Shown here: positions 54,135 through 62,475 of the stretch, piece after piece
Layout: the number at the start of each line of letters is the position of its first letter
Numbering within the stretch: the first letter of the stretch is position 1
Assembly (NCBI RefSeq): GCF_004216665.1
Contig: NZ_SGWY01000004.1
Coordinates: 62,001 to 126,000, forward strand
DNA length: 64,000 nucleotides
Source: Agromyces ramosus
GTDB taxonomy: Bacteria > Actinomycetota > Actinomycetes > Actinomycetales > Microbacteriaceae
Direction of reading: 5' to 3'
Made by a program: the position numbers and the translations under genes
The notes under the pieces: model-generated
Told to the model about the DNA's origin: nothing
The model's input: the letters and a program-made list of their open reading frames with translations, nothing else
Databases searched by the model: none

Positions 54135-55261
54135 CGCGCATTGTCCAGATCGCGCCCGCGATCGGGCCGGGCACCGGCGTCGCCGGGGTCGCGTATCAAC
54201 TCGAGCGCGAGTTCGTCGCCAGCGGGGCGACCGTGGAGCGGTTCACCGCGGTCGAAGCGGGCCGGCGACGACGACGCACGCCACGATCGGCGATCGGAAT
54301 GCGCCTCCGGCACGGAGCCGACGTGGCCTGGTTCAGCACGGTCGGCACGGCCCGAGCGCGCAGGTTCCTCGCCGAGCGACCCGACGCGGTGTCGATCTGC
54401 CACAACGACGTGATGGCCGGCGATGTCTACGTCAATCACGGCCTGCTGACGGCTGCCATGCGCAGCCGAGGCCACTATGCGCTGCGGATGCTGCGGAACC
54501 CGCTCCATCTCTTCACCGCCGTGCGCGACCGCATCCGCTACCGCGGCCGCACGCACCGCGCGATCGTCGCGCTCAGTGATCAAGAGGCGCGGCTCCTGGT
54601 CGACACGTATGGGCGGGTCGACATTCCCATCCGGGTCATCGCGAACGGGGTCGATCTCGAGCGCTTCCGCCCGGCGAGCGAGGCCGAACGCGCGCGGGCC
54701 CGCGCCAGCATCGGACTTCCGGGCGACTCCTTGGTGGCCGTGTTCATCGGACACGAGTTCGAGCGCAAGGGCCTGCCGATCGTGATCGACGCACTGCCGC
54801 AGGCACCGGGCGTCGCGCTGCTCGTGGTCGGCGGAACGCCGGATCAGATCCGGCACTCGAGAGGCCGGTCGGAGCGGCTCGGGGTTGCGGACAGGGTGCA
54901 CTTCGTGGGTCCGCAACCCGACCCGGTGCCCTTTCTCCAAGCTGCTGATGTGTTCGTGCTCCCGAGCGCGTACGAGTCCTACGGCCTGGTGATCATGGAG
55001 GCCCTCGCGAGCGGGGTGCCGGTCGTTTCGACGTCCGTCGGGGTCGCGCCTGAGGTGATCGAGGACGGTGTGAACGGGTTCATCGTCCCGCCAGACGCCA
55101 GGGTGGTCGGGCAGCGGCTCCGGGAGCTCACCGGACAGGATCTCAGGGGGTGGCGGCAGCGGGCACGTGAGCGCGCCGCCGGTCACTCCTGGCGGGCAGC
55201 GGCCGACCGGTACCTCGCCCTCGTCCATGAGTTGCAGGCGTCGAAGAAGGAGGAGCCGTGA
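54131..55261 (+). CDS. Glycosyltransferase family 4 protein (tandem paralogue 2)
   Basis: A 376-residue GT-B enzyme with the same design as its neighbour: MTRIVQIAPAIGPGTGVAGV, VSICHNDVMAGDVYVNHGL, RYRGRTHRAIVALSDQEA, VIANGVDLERFRPA, FIGHEFERKGLPIVIDAL and ESYGLVIMEALASGVPVVST with the complete E-x7-E motif. The first paralogue has EANALVVLE in the same place, so donor preference may differ. Coupled by ATGA to the gene before and by GTGA to the gene after. Confidence 0.87.
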   Translation: MTRIVQIAPAIGPGTGVAGVAYQLEREFVASGATVERFTAVEAGRRRRRTPRSAIGMRLRHGADVAWFSTVGTARARRFLAERPDAVSICHNDVMAGDVYVNHGLLTAAMRSRGHYALRMLRNPLHLFTAVRDRIRYRGRTHRAIVALSDQEARLLVDTYGRVDIPIRVIANGVDLERFRPASEAERARARASIGLPGDSLVAVFIGHEFERKGLPIVIDALPQAPGVALLVVGGTPDQIRHSRGRSERLGVADRVHFVGPQPDPVPFLQAADVFVLPSAYESYGLVIMEALASGVPVVSTSVGVAPEVIEDGVNGFIVPPDARVVGQRLRELTGQDLRGWRQRARERAAGHSWRAAADRYLALVHELQASKKEEP

Positions 55262-56295
55262 CGGAGCCCCTTCGCATCCTGCACGCCATCAGGTCCGACG
55301 GCTTCGCCGGCGTCGAGCAGTTCGTCCTCAGGCTCGCGCGCGAGCAGGCCGCCGACGGCCATCAGGTCGCGGTCATCGGCGGAGCGGATGAGTGGATGCG
55401 TCCAAGCCTCCACGCCGCGGGCATCGAGCACACTCCGGCGGTGCGTACGCTCGAGGTGTCGCGAGCGGTTCGGCGACAGGCCGACGACGTCGACGTGGTG
55501 AACACGCACATGACCGCGGCCGAGGTGGGCACGATCGCGGGCCTGCTCGGCCGCGGTGGCCATCGGCCTGCCGTCGTCGCCACGCGGCACTTCGCCAAGC
55601 CCCGTGGCAGCGTCGGACCGGTCCCGATCGGTGCGCTCATCCGTCGCCGTATCGACGCGCAGCTCGCGATCAGCGAGGTCGTCGCGGCATCCGTCGACGG
55701 ACCCAGCATGGTCGTGCATCCCGGTGTCGAAACACGGCCGCTGGGAGACGGCCGACCTCGGGAACGCACGGTGCTCATGGCGCAGCGTCTCGAGCCTGAG
55801 AAGCACACGCACGTCGGCATCCGCGCGTTCGCTGCATCCGGACTGGCAGCCCATGGCTGGAGCCTCGAGATCGCCGGCACCGGGTCGGAGCTCGCGATAC
55901 TCCGGGCGCTCGTGAGGGAACTCGGCCTCGAGCGCACAGTGCGCTTCCTCGGCTTCCGCGCCGATCTCCCCGCCGTCACGGCCCGAGCCGGCATCCTGCT
56001 CGCATCATGCCCGTTCGAGCACTTCGGGTTGAGCGTGCTCGAGGCGATGGCCGGCGGCCTCCCCGTCGTGGCTGCGGCGGGCGGCGGGCATCGCGAGATG
56101 CTCGAGGGACTCGACCCGCGAGCGATGTTCCGGCCCGATGACGTGACGGATGCCGCAAGCGCTCTGCGATCGCTGGCCGACGACACCGTCGGGCGCGATG
56201 CCCTCGGTACGGCCGAGCAGGCTCGCCAGCGGCGCGAGTTCTCGCTGCGAGCGCAGGTCGAGGGCACCGACGCGGTTTACAGGAGCGTGCTGTGA
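55258..56295 (+). CDS. Glycosyltransferase family 4 protein
   Basis: A 345-residue GT-B enzyme: LRILHAIRSDGFAGVEQFVLRLAREQ at the start, DVVNTHMTAAEVGTIAGL, VLMAQRLEPEKHTHVGIRAF and EHFGLSVLEAMAGGLPVVAAAGGGHREM. The E-x7-E motif is intact. It starts at GTG 55258 with GAGGAG just before, overlapping the preceding stop. It resembles transferases that add mannose or a related hexose, but this cannot be assigned. Confidence 0.86.
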   Translation: MTEPLRILHAIRSDGFAGVEQFVLRLAREQAADGHQVAVIGGADEWMRPSLHAAGIEHTPAVRTLEVSRAVRRQADDVDVVNTHMTAAEVGTIAGLLGRGGHRPAVVATRHFAKPRGSVGPVPIGALIRRRIDAQLAISEVVAASVDGPSMVVHPGVETRPLGDGRPRERTVLMAQRLEPEKHTHVGIRAFAASGLAAHGWSLEIAGTGSELAILRALVRELGLERTVRFLGFRADLPAVTARAGILLASCPFEHFGLSVLEAMAGGLPVVAAAGGGHREMLEGLDPRAMFRPDDVTDAASALRSLADDTVGRDALGTAEQARQRREFSLRAQVEGTDAVYRSVL

Positions 56296-57413
56296 CCGAC
56301 CTCGTGGTGATGTCGCTCGAGGTCTGGGACGACGTGTGGCGCCGCAACCAGCACCTCGTCGCCGGCCTGGTCGCGGGCGACCCTGATCTGCGGGTCCTGT
56401 TCGTCGAGCCGCCGGCTGACCCGCTGCACGACCTCAGCGAGCGGCGCGCCCCAAGCTTCGGGCATGCTCCTGCGGCGGTGGCGGGGACGGCTCGCGAGCG
56501 GCTCTGGACGATGCGAGCGGTGAAGTGGCTGCCCCGTCGGCTTGACGCGCACGCCGATGAGCGCCTCGCCCGCGCAGTGATGCGGGCCGCTGGGAGGCTC
56601 GGGATTCGCGCGCCACTGCTCTGGATCAACGACCCCGGTGCGGCGACCCTCGCGCGGCTCTCGGGCTGGCCGACGCTCTACGACATCACCGACGACTGGC
56701 TGGCCGCCGACCGCGCCCCCGCCGAACTGGCGCGCATCGCGGACAACGAGGCATTCCTGCTGCGTTCGGCTCGTGAGGTCGTGGTCTGCTCCGAAGAGCT
56801 TGCGAGGCGCAAGGGCGCCGCGCGGCCGGTCACGCTCATCCCGAATGCGGTGGATGTCGCCGCCTACCGCCACCCCATGCCGCGGCCGTCGGACCTGCCC
56901 GGCGCAGCAGTCGCGCTCTACCTCGGCACCGTGCATGCCGATCGGCTCGACGTCCCCCTCGTCGAGGCCACGGCGCGCGCACTCGGGTCCAAGGGCACGT
57001 TGACATTCGTCGGCCCGAACCTCCTCGCCGCGGAGGAGACGGAGCGATTGGAGCAGGCCGGCGTTCGATTCCTCGGCGCAAGGCCGCGAGACGACGTGAT
57101 CGCGTACCTGCAGCACGCCGACGTGCTCGTCGTTCCCCACGTCGTCACCTCCTTCACCGACAGTCTCGATCCCCTCAAGCTCTACGAGTACCAGGCGGTC
57201 GGGCGGCATGTGGTCTCCACATCAGTTGCAGGATTCCGTCATGCAGCGGACCCGCGGATCACGATCGCCGACGGTCGGGCTTTTGCACAGGCGGTCGCCG
57301 CCGCGTTGCCTGCCCCCACTCGTTTCCCTGACGGCGCCGATGGCACCGTGGCCGATTGGGGCGAACGTGTGGCCCGCATGCGCGAGGTGCTCACTTCCGT
57401 CGCCGACGGGTAG
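56292..57413 (+). CDS. Glycosyltransferase, GT-B fold, TuaH-like
   Basis: A 373-residue enzyme. The N-terminal half (LVVMSLEVWDDVWRRNQHLVAGL, VLFVEPPADPLHDL, LYDITDDWLAA) is that of the TuaH-like branch, and the C-terminal half has VTLIPNAVDVAAY, LYLGTVHADRLDV and DPLKLYEYQAVGRHVVST, where the usual E-x7-E is replaced by the D-x-L-K-x-x-E-Y pattern. Last transferase of the run before the exporter, coupled by GTGA to the previous gene. Confidence 0.82.
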   Translation: MTDLVVMSLEVWDDVWRRNQHLVAGLVAGDPDLRVLFVEPPADPLHDLSERRAPSFGHAPAAVAGTARERLWTMRAVKWLPRRLDAHADERLARAVMRAAGRLGIRAPLLWINDPGAATLARLSGWPTLYDITDDWLAADRAPAELARIADNEAFLLRSAREVVVCSEELARRKGAARPVTLIPNAVDVAAYRHPMPRPSDLPGAAVALYLGTVHADRLDVPLVEATARALGSKGTLTFVGPNLLAAEETERLEQAGVRFLGARPRDDVIAYLQHADVLVVPHVVTSFTDSLDPLKLYEYQAVGRHVVSTSVAGFRHAADPRITIADGRAFAQAVAAALPAPTRFPDGADGTVADWGERVARMREVLTSVADG

Positions 57414-57462
57414 CATTCCAAGTCAGGCGGGCAGCGGCATCCGCAATCTCGAACGGACACAC

Positions 57463-58281
57463 ATGCGAACGACCGTGATCAACCCCCCGGGCCGGCTGCC
57501 CCTCCCACCCTGGAGCGAGCTGTGGGAGGCTCGAGAGGTCGCGCTGCGATTCGGCCAGCGCGATGTCGTGCTCCGCTATCGCCAGACCGCGATCGGGGTC
57601 GCGTGGGTGCTCATCCAGCCGCTGGCGGCCGCCGGCATCTTCTCGCTCGTGTTCGGCAGCGTCGCGAACCTGCCCACAGGCGGCATACCGTACTTCCTGT
57701 TCTCCTTCATCAGCATGCTCGCGTGGACGCTCTTCAGCAGCGTGCTGGGCCGCGCCGCGCCCTCGCTCGTCGCCAATCAGGCACTCGTGGCGAAGGTGTT
57801 CTTCCCGCGCATGCTGGTGCCGATCTCGACCGCCATGTCGGCATTGCTCGATTTCGCCGTGGGCTTGGCGCTGGGCATCGTGCTGCTCGTGATCTACGGG
57901 GTGAACCCCGGATGGGGCGTGCTGCTGCTCCCGGTCTGGGTGCTGCTGTTCGTGTTGCTCGCGCTCGGCATCGGGCTCGCCGCATCGGCATGGATGGTGC
58001 GCTATCGCGACGTCGGGTACATCCTGCCGTGGGCGCTCCAGTTCGCCCTGTTCGCAACGCCGGTCGCGTACTCCCTCGACGCGGTGCCCGACAACCTGCT
58101 TCCCGTGTTCGCCGCGAATCCGCTCTCGTGGCTCATGGAGCTCTTCCGGTACTCGCTCCTCGGCGAGGCGCTGCCACCAACGTGGCAGATCGTCGGCGCG
58201 GTGCTTGTGAGTATCGGCGGGTTCTTGCTGGGTGCCATCGTCTTCCAGCGCCACGAGCGGTCGTTCGCCGACCTCATCTGA
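57463..58281 (+). CDS. wzm: ABC-2 polysaccharide exporter permease (Wzm-like)
   Basis: A 272-residue membrane protein with six helices. The N-terminal amphipathic segment ELWEAREVALRFGQRDVVLRYRQTAIGVAWVLIQPL is the family signature of Wzm/TagG permeases, with the later YRDVGYILPWALQFALFATPVAYSLDAVP. It pairs with the Wzt-like ATPase at 59068 to move a lipid-linked glycan across the membrane. ATG 57463 has only a weak purine site. A very strong terminator follows, so the ATPase needs another promoter. Confidence 0.9.
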   Translation: MRTTVINPPGRLPLPPWSELWEAREVALRFGQRDVVLRYRQTAIGVAWVLIQPLAAAGIFSLVFGSVANLPTGGIPYFLFSFISMLAWTLFSSVLGRAAPSLVANQALVAKVFFPRMLVPISTAMSALLDFAVGLALGIVLLVIYGVNPGWGVLLLPVWVLLFVLLALGIGLAASAWMVRYRDVGYILPWALQFALFATPVAYSLDAVPDNLLPVFAANPLSWLMELFRYSLLGEALPPTWQIVGAVLVSIGGFLLGAIVFQRHERSFADLI

Positions 58282-58290
58282 GCGGACCAC

Positions 58291-58346
58291 GTGCTGTGAC
58301 GACGAGAACCCCGGTCATCAGACCGGGGTTCTCGTCGTCACAGCGC
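58291..58346. terminator. Very strong bidirectional terminator
   Basis: A perfect 24-bp stem (58293-58316 with 58321-58344) closed by the tetraloop ATCA, with two further base pairs if one G-T pair is allowed. It separates the wzm gene from the convergent Cys-rich protein gene. No T tract. Confidence 0.9.
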
Positions 58347-58366
58347 TCAGGCGCGAAGCCTCTTTC

Positions 58367-58843
58367 CTACGGGGTGGTTTCTCCCTCGCATTCGGGGCAC
58401 GACTGCACCGGCATCTTGGCCTCAACGAGGTCAGCGAAGCCCTGAACATCGACGAGCACATTGACGCTGCTGTTCGTGGAGCCGAGCTGGAAGACCGTTT
58501 CGGTGCAACCATCAGCGGGTACGCTGACCGGGAAGCTGAAGCCGACCGGCACGAGGGGGGGATTGTCGCCCGTGTTGGCGAAGATGCCTTCGATCACGAC
58601 GTCCCCTGTGCCGCAGCCCTCGGGAAGGACAGCGCAGAACCGGACGAAGTACTCGAAGTCGAATTCGGGGCTCGACTGTCCGGGGCATCGACAGCCTTCG
58701 AACGAGATTGTGGGCACGCACCTCGGACTGGCGGCGTATGCCGGGGCCGGCACGGCGAGCGCGACAGCGGGAACCGACCACGCCATCGCCTTGGCGACCG
58801 TGCGTCGGCTGACGCCCGGCTTCTGCTCTTCGAGGTCGCTCAT
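58367..58843 (-). CDS. Tat-exported Cys-rich small protein, unrecognised
   Basis: A 158-residue secreted protein. The N-terminus EEQKPGVSRRTVAKAMAWSVPAVALAVPAPAYAA has a twin-arginine motif (S-R-R-T-V), a mild hydrophobic core and an A-Y-A cleavage site. The mature part of about 120 residues holds eight cysteines, in pairs such as EGCRCPG and CPEC, and beta-strand-like stretches. No family recognised. ATG 58843 follows AGGAGG. It sits between wzm and wzt on the other strand and is the only non-glycan gene there. A GATAAT box (58924-58919) and a 7-bp hairpin (58893-58911) lie in its leader. Confidence 0.75.
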   Translation of the reverse strand: MSDLEEQKPGVSRRTVAKAMAWSVPAVALAVPAPAYAASPRCVPTISFEGCRCPGQSSPEFDFEYFVRFCAVLPEGCGTGDVVIEGIFANTGDNPPLVPVGFSFPVSVPADGCTETVFQLGSTNSSVNVLVDVQGFADLVEAKMPVQSCPECEGETTP

Positions 58844-59067
58844 GGGTGATTCCTCCTGGGCTGAGGCTGCTGGACACATTCGGGTTTCTTGGGAGAGAGC
58901 GGAACTCTCTCTGGGCACATTATCGGGTTTGGCGAATCAACTCTAGGGGTCGTGTCGATCTCCTCCAATACTGACGACCCCCACTTTCGGGGGGCATTGA
59001 TCCGGGGTGTTAGCGTAGGCTCCACGCCCGGTCGCAGGCCGGAATGCGCCAGAAGACGAGGGAGATC
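58844..59067. promoter_or_regulatory. Divergent promoter region between the Cys-rich gene and wzt
   Basis: Contains a minus-strand GATAAT -10 box (58924-58919), a hairpin with arms GAGAGAG and CTCTCTC (58893-58911), and a plus-strand TAGGCT (59016-59021), a plausible -10 box for wzt. No clear -35 on either strand. The region is less GC-rich than its surroundings. Confidence 0.4.
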
Positions 59068-60306
59068 ATGTCGAACGCCATGGCGATCTCGGTCTCCAAC
59101 CTCTCGAAGGTCTACCGCATCGGTCACCAGCACCGGAGCAATCGGGCTACCGAAGCGATCGTGCAGCGACTCCGGCATCCGTTCCAGCGCGCCGAATACG
59201 AGTACTTCGAGGCACTCGACGAGATCGATTTCGAGATCCCGCGTGGCGAAGCAGTCGGCATCATCGGCCGCAACGGCGCCGGCAAGTCGACGCTGCTCAA
59301 GCTCCTCACACGCATCACCGCTCCGACCACAGGGCGCATCGAGCTGAATGGACGCATCGGCAGCCTACTCGAGGTCGGCACTGGGTTTCATCCCGAGCTC
59401 ACCGGCCGAGAGAACATCTTCCTCAACGGCACGTTGCTCGGCATGCGCAAGCGCGGAATCAAGCAGCGCTTCGACGAGATCGTCGACTTCGCGGGCGTCG
59501 AGCGCTTCCTCGACACCCCTGTCAAGCGTTACTCCTCGGGCATGTACGTGCGACTCGCGTTCGCGGTGGCCGCGCACCTCGACACCGAAATGCTCGCGAT
59601 CGACGAGGTGCTCTCTGTCGGCGACGCCGAGTTCCAGCGGAAGTCGCTTGCCAAGATGCGGGATGCCGCGCGCAGCGGCCGCACGGTGCTCTACGTGAGC
59701 CACCAGATGCAAACGATCACCTCCCTCTGCACGAGCGCACTATTCCTGGATGCCGGTCGGCTCGATTACCACGGATCCGTCGATGGCGCCCTGATGCGTT
59801 ACCGGGCGACCTTCGAGGAGTTCGCCTCCGCCCAACGGCAGGCCGCCCGCAGACCCGGATCGGGCGAGCTGCGCGCGACGGATGTGCGGATGGAGCGCGC
59901 GTATCACGCAGCCGACGACAAGGTGATCGAGATCGACCTCGGGTCGACCGGTGCCGACTCGACCCTGCCGTACTATGTCTCCGCGCACATCAACGACGCG
60001 AACGGTGCCGTCATCGCCCAGTGCGACTCTCGTGTGCACGGCGTCTGGCTCGATCCGACCGAACCGCAACGCGCGACGCTCACCATCAGCGGTCTGTGGC
60101 TACGTCCCGGGCGCTACTCCGTCGATGTGTTCGTCTGCCGCGCCGGCATCCTCGATGCATGGCAGGGTGCGCAGGCGTTCGAGGTGCTGCCCGAGTTGCC
60201 GTATCCCGACGCTGTGCCCGAGGACGCCTATTCCAACGGCATCGTTCTCACGGACTTCACGTATCGGGTCGACGCAGCCGACGATTTCGAGCGTCCACAG
60301 CGCTAG
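59068..60306 (+). CDS. wzt: ABC polysaccharide exporter ATPase with carbohydrate-binding domain (Wzt-like)
   Basis: A 412-residue ATPase. Walker A GRNGAGKST (67-75), the class motif VGTGFHPELTGRENIFLNG, signature YSSGMYVRLAF, Walker B MLAIDEVLSVGD and switch VSHQMQ place it in the Wzt/TagH class. Residues about 270-400 form a separate beta-sandwich (Wzt_C-like, PYYVSAHINDANGAVIAQCDSR to DVFVCRAGILDAW), which in E. coli Wzt binds the end of the glycan and gives specificity. ATG 59068 with GAGGGAG upstream is preferred over ATG 59044. It ends two bases from the next convergent gene. Confidence 0.9.
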   Translation: MSNAMAISVSNLSKVYRIGHQHRSNRATEAIVQRLRHPFQRAEYEYFEALDEIDFEIPRGEAVGIIGRNGAGKSTLLKLLTRITAPTTGRIELNGRIGSLLEVGTGFHPELTGRENIFLNGTLLGMRKRGIKQRFDEIVDFAGVERFLDTPVKRYSSGMYVRLAFAVAAHLDTEMLAIDEVLSVGDAEFQRKSLAKMRDAARSGRTVLYVSHQMQTITSLCTSALFLDAGRLDYHGSVDGALMRYRATFEEFASAQRQAARRPGSGELRATDVRMERAYHAADDKVIEIDLGSTGADSTLPYYVSAHINDANGAVIAQCDSRVHGVWLDPTEPQRATLTISGLWLRPGRYSVDVFVCRAGILDAWQGAQAFEVLPELPYPDAVPEDAYSNGIVLTDFTYRVDAADDFERPQR

Positions 60307-60308
60307 GC

Positions 60309-61409
60309 TCACGACATCCCAGGGGATTCGCGCACCCAGGTGACGAGTGCCCGGGTCGTCCGACTCCAGGTCAGCTCAGTCAACGCGTATCGCCTCGATT
60401 CCGCCCCGGCCGCCGCCGCCGCGGCTCGATCCGAGAACCAGGCCACGAGCGCCTCGGACCATTGGCCGGGGTCCGACGAGACGAACGCCGGTGCGCCGGG
60501 ATGAGCACTCGCCCCGTCGGGCGTGGCGAGCACCGCACGCCCACTGGCGAGCGCCTCGCCGTACTTGACGGGAGCGCCCACGCCGTCGAGCACGGGAACG
60601 ACGATCGCGTCGACCCGCGCGATGAGATCTTCACGTCGCTCGATCCGGCCCAGGTACCGCACGCCAGGTGCATCGGCCAGGGCGGCCCGCAGACCGGCGC
60701 CCGCGACGATGAATTCGGCATCCGGAACGCGCCCGACGACGGCCGGCCACACGGTGCGGATGAACCACTCGATGCCGTGACGGTTCGGTTCCCAGTCCCA
60801 ATTGCCGATGGCGCCCACCGCCGGCGGCCCCATTCGGTTGCCCGGTTCGGGCCATTCCGCGGCATCGATCCCGTGGGGCAGCACGATCCGCCGTGCAGTG
60901 CCGCCCGTACCGAGCCGGAGTTCCTCAGCGTCGGAACAGACGGCAACCGCGTCGACGCGACCAAGCACTGCCCGCTCGATTCTCCCGAACTCGACAGCGC
61001 GGACGTGATGTCCCTCTCGATCGGCCCACGCGCTCAGCACGTTGTGCAGGTCCATCAGGATGCGAGCGCCGCCGTGTGACGGAGCCCGCTCGACCATGGC
61101 CCACGAGTCGAGATGAGCGACCACGACCCCGTCGTATGCCGTGTTGCGCACTGCGCGCGCGATTGTCGATCGGCCGACAGGGTCGGGGATGCCGAACCCC
61201 CGATGGCGGTGGACGCGACGCACGTCGGCGATGGCCCTGAGCGAGGTGTCGTCCTGAGGACCGGCGAGGGTGATCGCGTCGACCGCGACACCGGCGCGCC
61301 CCAGTTCCCTGATCTGGAAGTACTGGCGCCGCTGGCCTCCCTGTCCCGAGACGTCGGGCGTCTCGTTGCTGAGCCAGAGCACACGGTGACGTCGCCGGTC
61401 AGCGACCAC
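60309..61409 (-). CDS. Glycosyltransferase, GT-B fold (GT4-like)
   Basis: A 366-residue enzyme. N-terminal half: RVLWLSNETPDVSGQGGQRRQYFQIRELGRAGV, then ILMDLHNVLSAWADRE. C-terminal half: RIVLPHGIDAAEWPEP, AIGNWDWEPNRHGIEWFI, VDAIVVPVLDGVGAPVKYGEALASGRAVLAT. This G-A-P-x-K-x-x-E-A-L-A-S-G pattern is typical of GT4-type enzymes that end in GT-B Glyco_trans_1_4. GTG 61409 has GGGAG five bases before it and overlaps the upstream gene by 11 bases. Confidence 0.83.
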   Translation of the reverse strand: MVADRRRHRVLWLSNETPDVSGQGGQRRQYFQIRELGRAGVAVDAITLAGPQDDTSLRAIADVRRVHRHRGFGIPDPVGRSTIARAVRNTAYDGVVVAHLDSWAMVERAPSHGGARILMDLHNVLSAWADREGHHVRAVEFGRIERAVLGRVDAVAVCSDAEELRLGTGGTARRIVLPHGIDAAEWPEPGNRMGPPAVGAIGNWDWEPNRHGIEWFIRTVWPAVVGRVPDAEFIVAGAGLRAALADAPGVRYLGRIERREDLIARVDAIVVPVLDGVGAPVKYGEALASGRAVLATPDGASAHPGAPAFVSSDPGQWSEALVAWFSDRAAAAAAGAESRRYALTELTWSRTTRALVTWVRESPGMS

Positions 61410-62475
61410 GTCGTCTCCCGCTGCGGTAGACCTGCTCGTAGGCGGATACCACGGCTCCGAGTTCAAAGGACCTCGCACGTTCGCGGCTCCGGCGTGCGAC
61501 CCGCTCGCGACGATCCGGATCCGAGAGGAGATCGGCGAGCACATGCCCGAGGTCCTGCATCCCCGTGAGAACTCCCGCACTGCCCTCCTCCGTCACGTAT
61601 CTGGCGCCGAGGTTCGGTGTCGCGACGACCGGGACTCCGGCGGTCATGGCCTCGGCGTACGGGATGCCGAAACCCTCGTACGTCGAGGGGAGGCAGAACA
61701 CCCAGGAACGGCTGTACTCGTCTGCGAGCTCGGCATCGCTGAGCCGGCCGAGCGCAGTGACACCGGAAGGGAGGCTGGCAGGCGCGTCCTGCGTGACCAT
61801 GCGCAGCTCGGCGTCAGGTAGGCGCGGGGTGACGTCGCGCGCGAACGCCTCGGCGAGCGCAGCACCGCGCTTGCGACCACCCCACGTGCCGACGAACAGC
61901 ACCGTGGGCCGTTCGGCCTTCGGCGAAGCCCGGCCGAAGATCGCTGGATCCACCCCGTTCGGGATGATGGATCGCACCCATGGCGTCCAGCGGCGGGTCC
62001 CTGGGGAGATGAGCACGGTCCGATCGGCCACGAGGCTCGCGAGCACTTCGGTGAGGCCTAGCAACAGCATCCGCGCCGTCTCTTTGACACCCTTCACGTG
62101 CAACGCTTCCTCGAAGCAGGAGCCGTGCAGCGTGCGGACGTGCATCGGAACCCGCCTGCGCCACATCCAGTAGTCCTCGCCGTGCGCATGGAGCACGTCG
62201 TACGACGACAGGTCCTGCCGGCGCATGACGAACGCGAAGCGGAACGTCCTGAGCGGACCGGACATCGGGAGGTGGACATGACCGTAGAGCGCCCCGTCGA
62301 CCGGCGCGCAGGGACTGAACACGTCGACGGTGTGTCCGCGGCGAACCAGCTCGTTCGCGAGCGCGTGCACTTGGTAGCCGACGCCGATCTTGCTCTCACT
62401 CGGCAAGTAATACGAGATCATCGCGATCCGCAATGGTCGATCGGATGCCGCGGGGAGACGCTGCGGGGTGGTCAT
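61399..62475 (-). CDS. Glycosyltransferase family 4 protein
   Basis: A 358-residue GT-B enzyme: RIAMISYYLPSESKIGVGYQVHALANELVRRGH, SSYDVLHAHGEDYWMW, SIIPNGVDPAIFGRA, VLFVGTWGGRKRGAALAEAF, and STYEGFGIPYAEAMTAGVPVVAT, where the E-x7-E donor motif is intact. ATG 62475 overlaps the stop of the GH99-like gene upstream, implying coupling. Confidence 0.87.
   Translation of the reverse strand: MTTPQRLPAASDRPLRIAMISYYLPSESKIGVGYQVHALANELVRRGHTVDVFSPCAPVDGALYGHVHLPMSGPLRTFRFAFVMRRQDLSSYDVLHAHGEDYWMWRRRVPMHVRTLHGSCFEEALHVKGVKETARMLLLGLTEVLASLVADRTVLISPGTRRWTPWVRSIIPNGVDPAIFGRASPKAERPTVLFVGTWGGRKRGAALAEAFARDVTPRLPDAELRMVTQDAPASLPSGVTALGRLSDAELADEYSRSWVFCLPSTYEGFGIPYAEAMTAGVPVVATPNLGARYVTEEGSAGVLTGMQDLGHVLADLLSDPDRRERVARRSRERARSFELGAVVSAYEQVYRSGRRRGR

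Noticed and set aside
58978-58994. CCCCC/GGGGG hairpin as a terminator
   Set aside because: It lies upstream of wzt and far from any 3' end. A five-pair GC run is expected by chance here.
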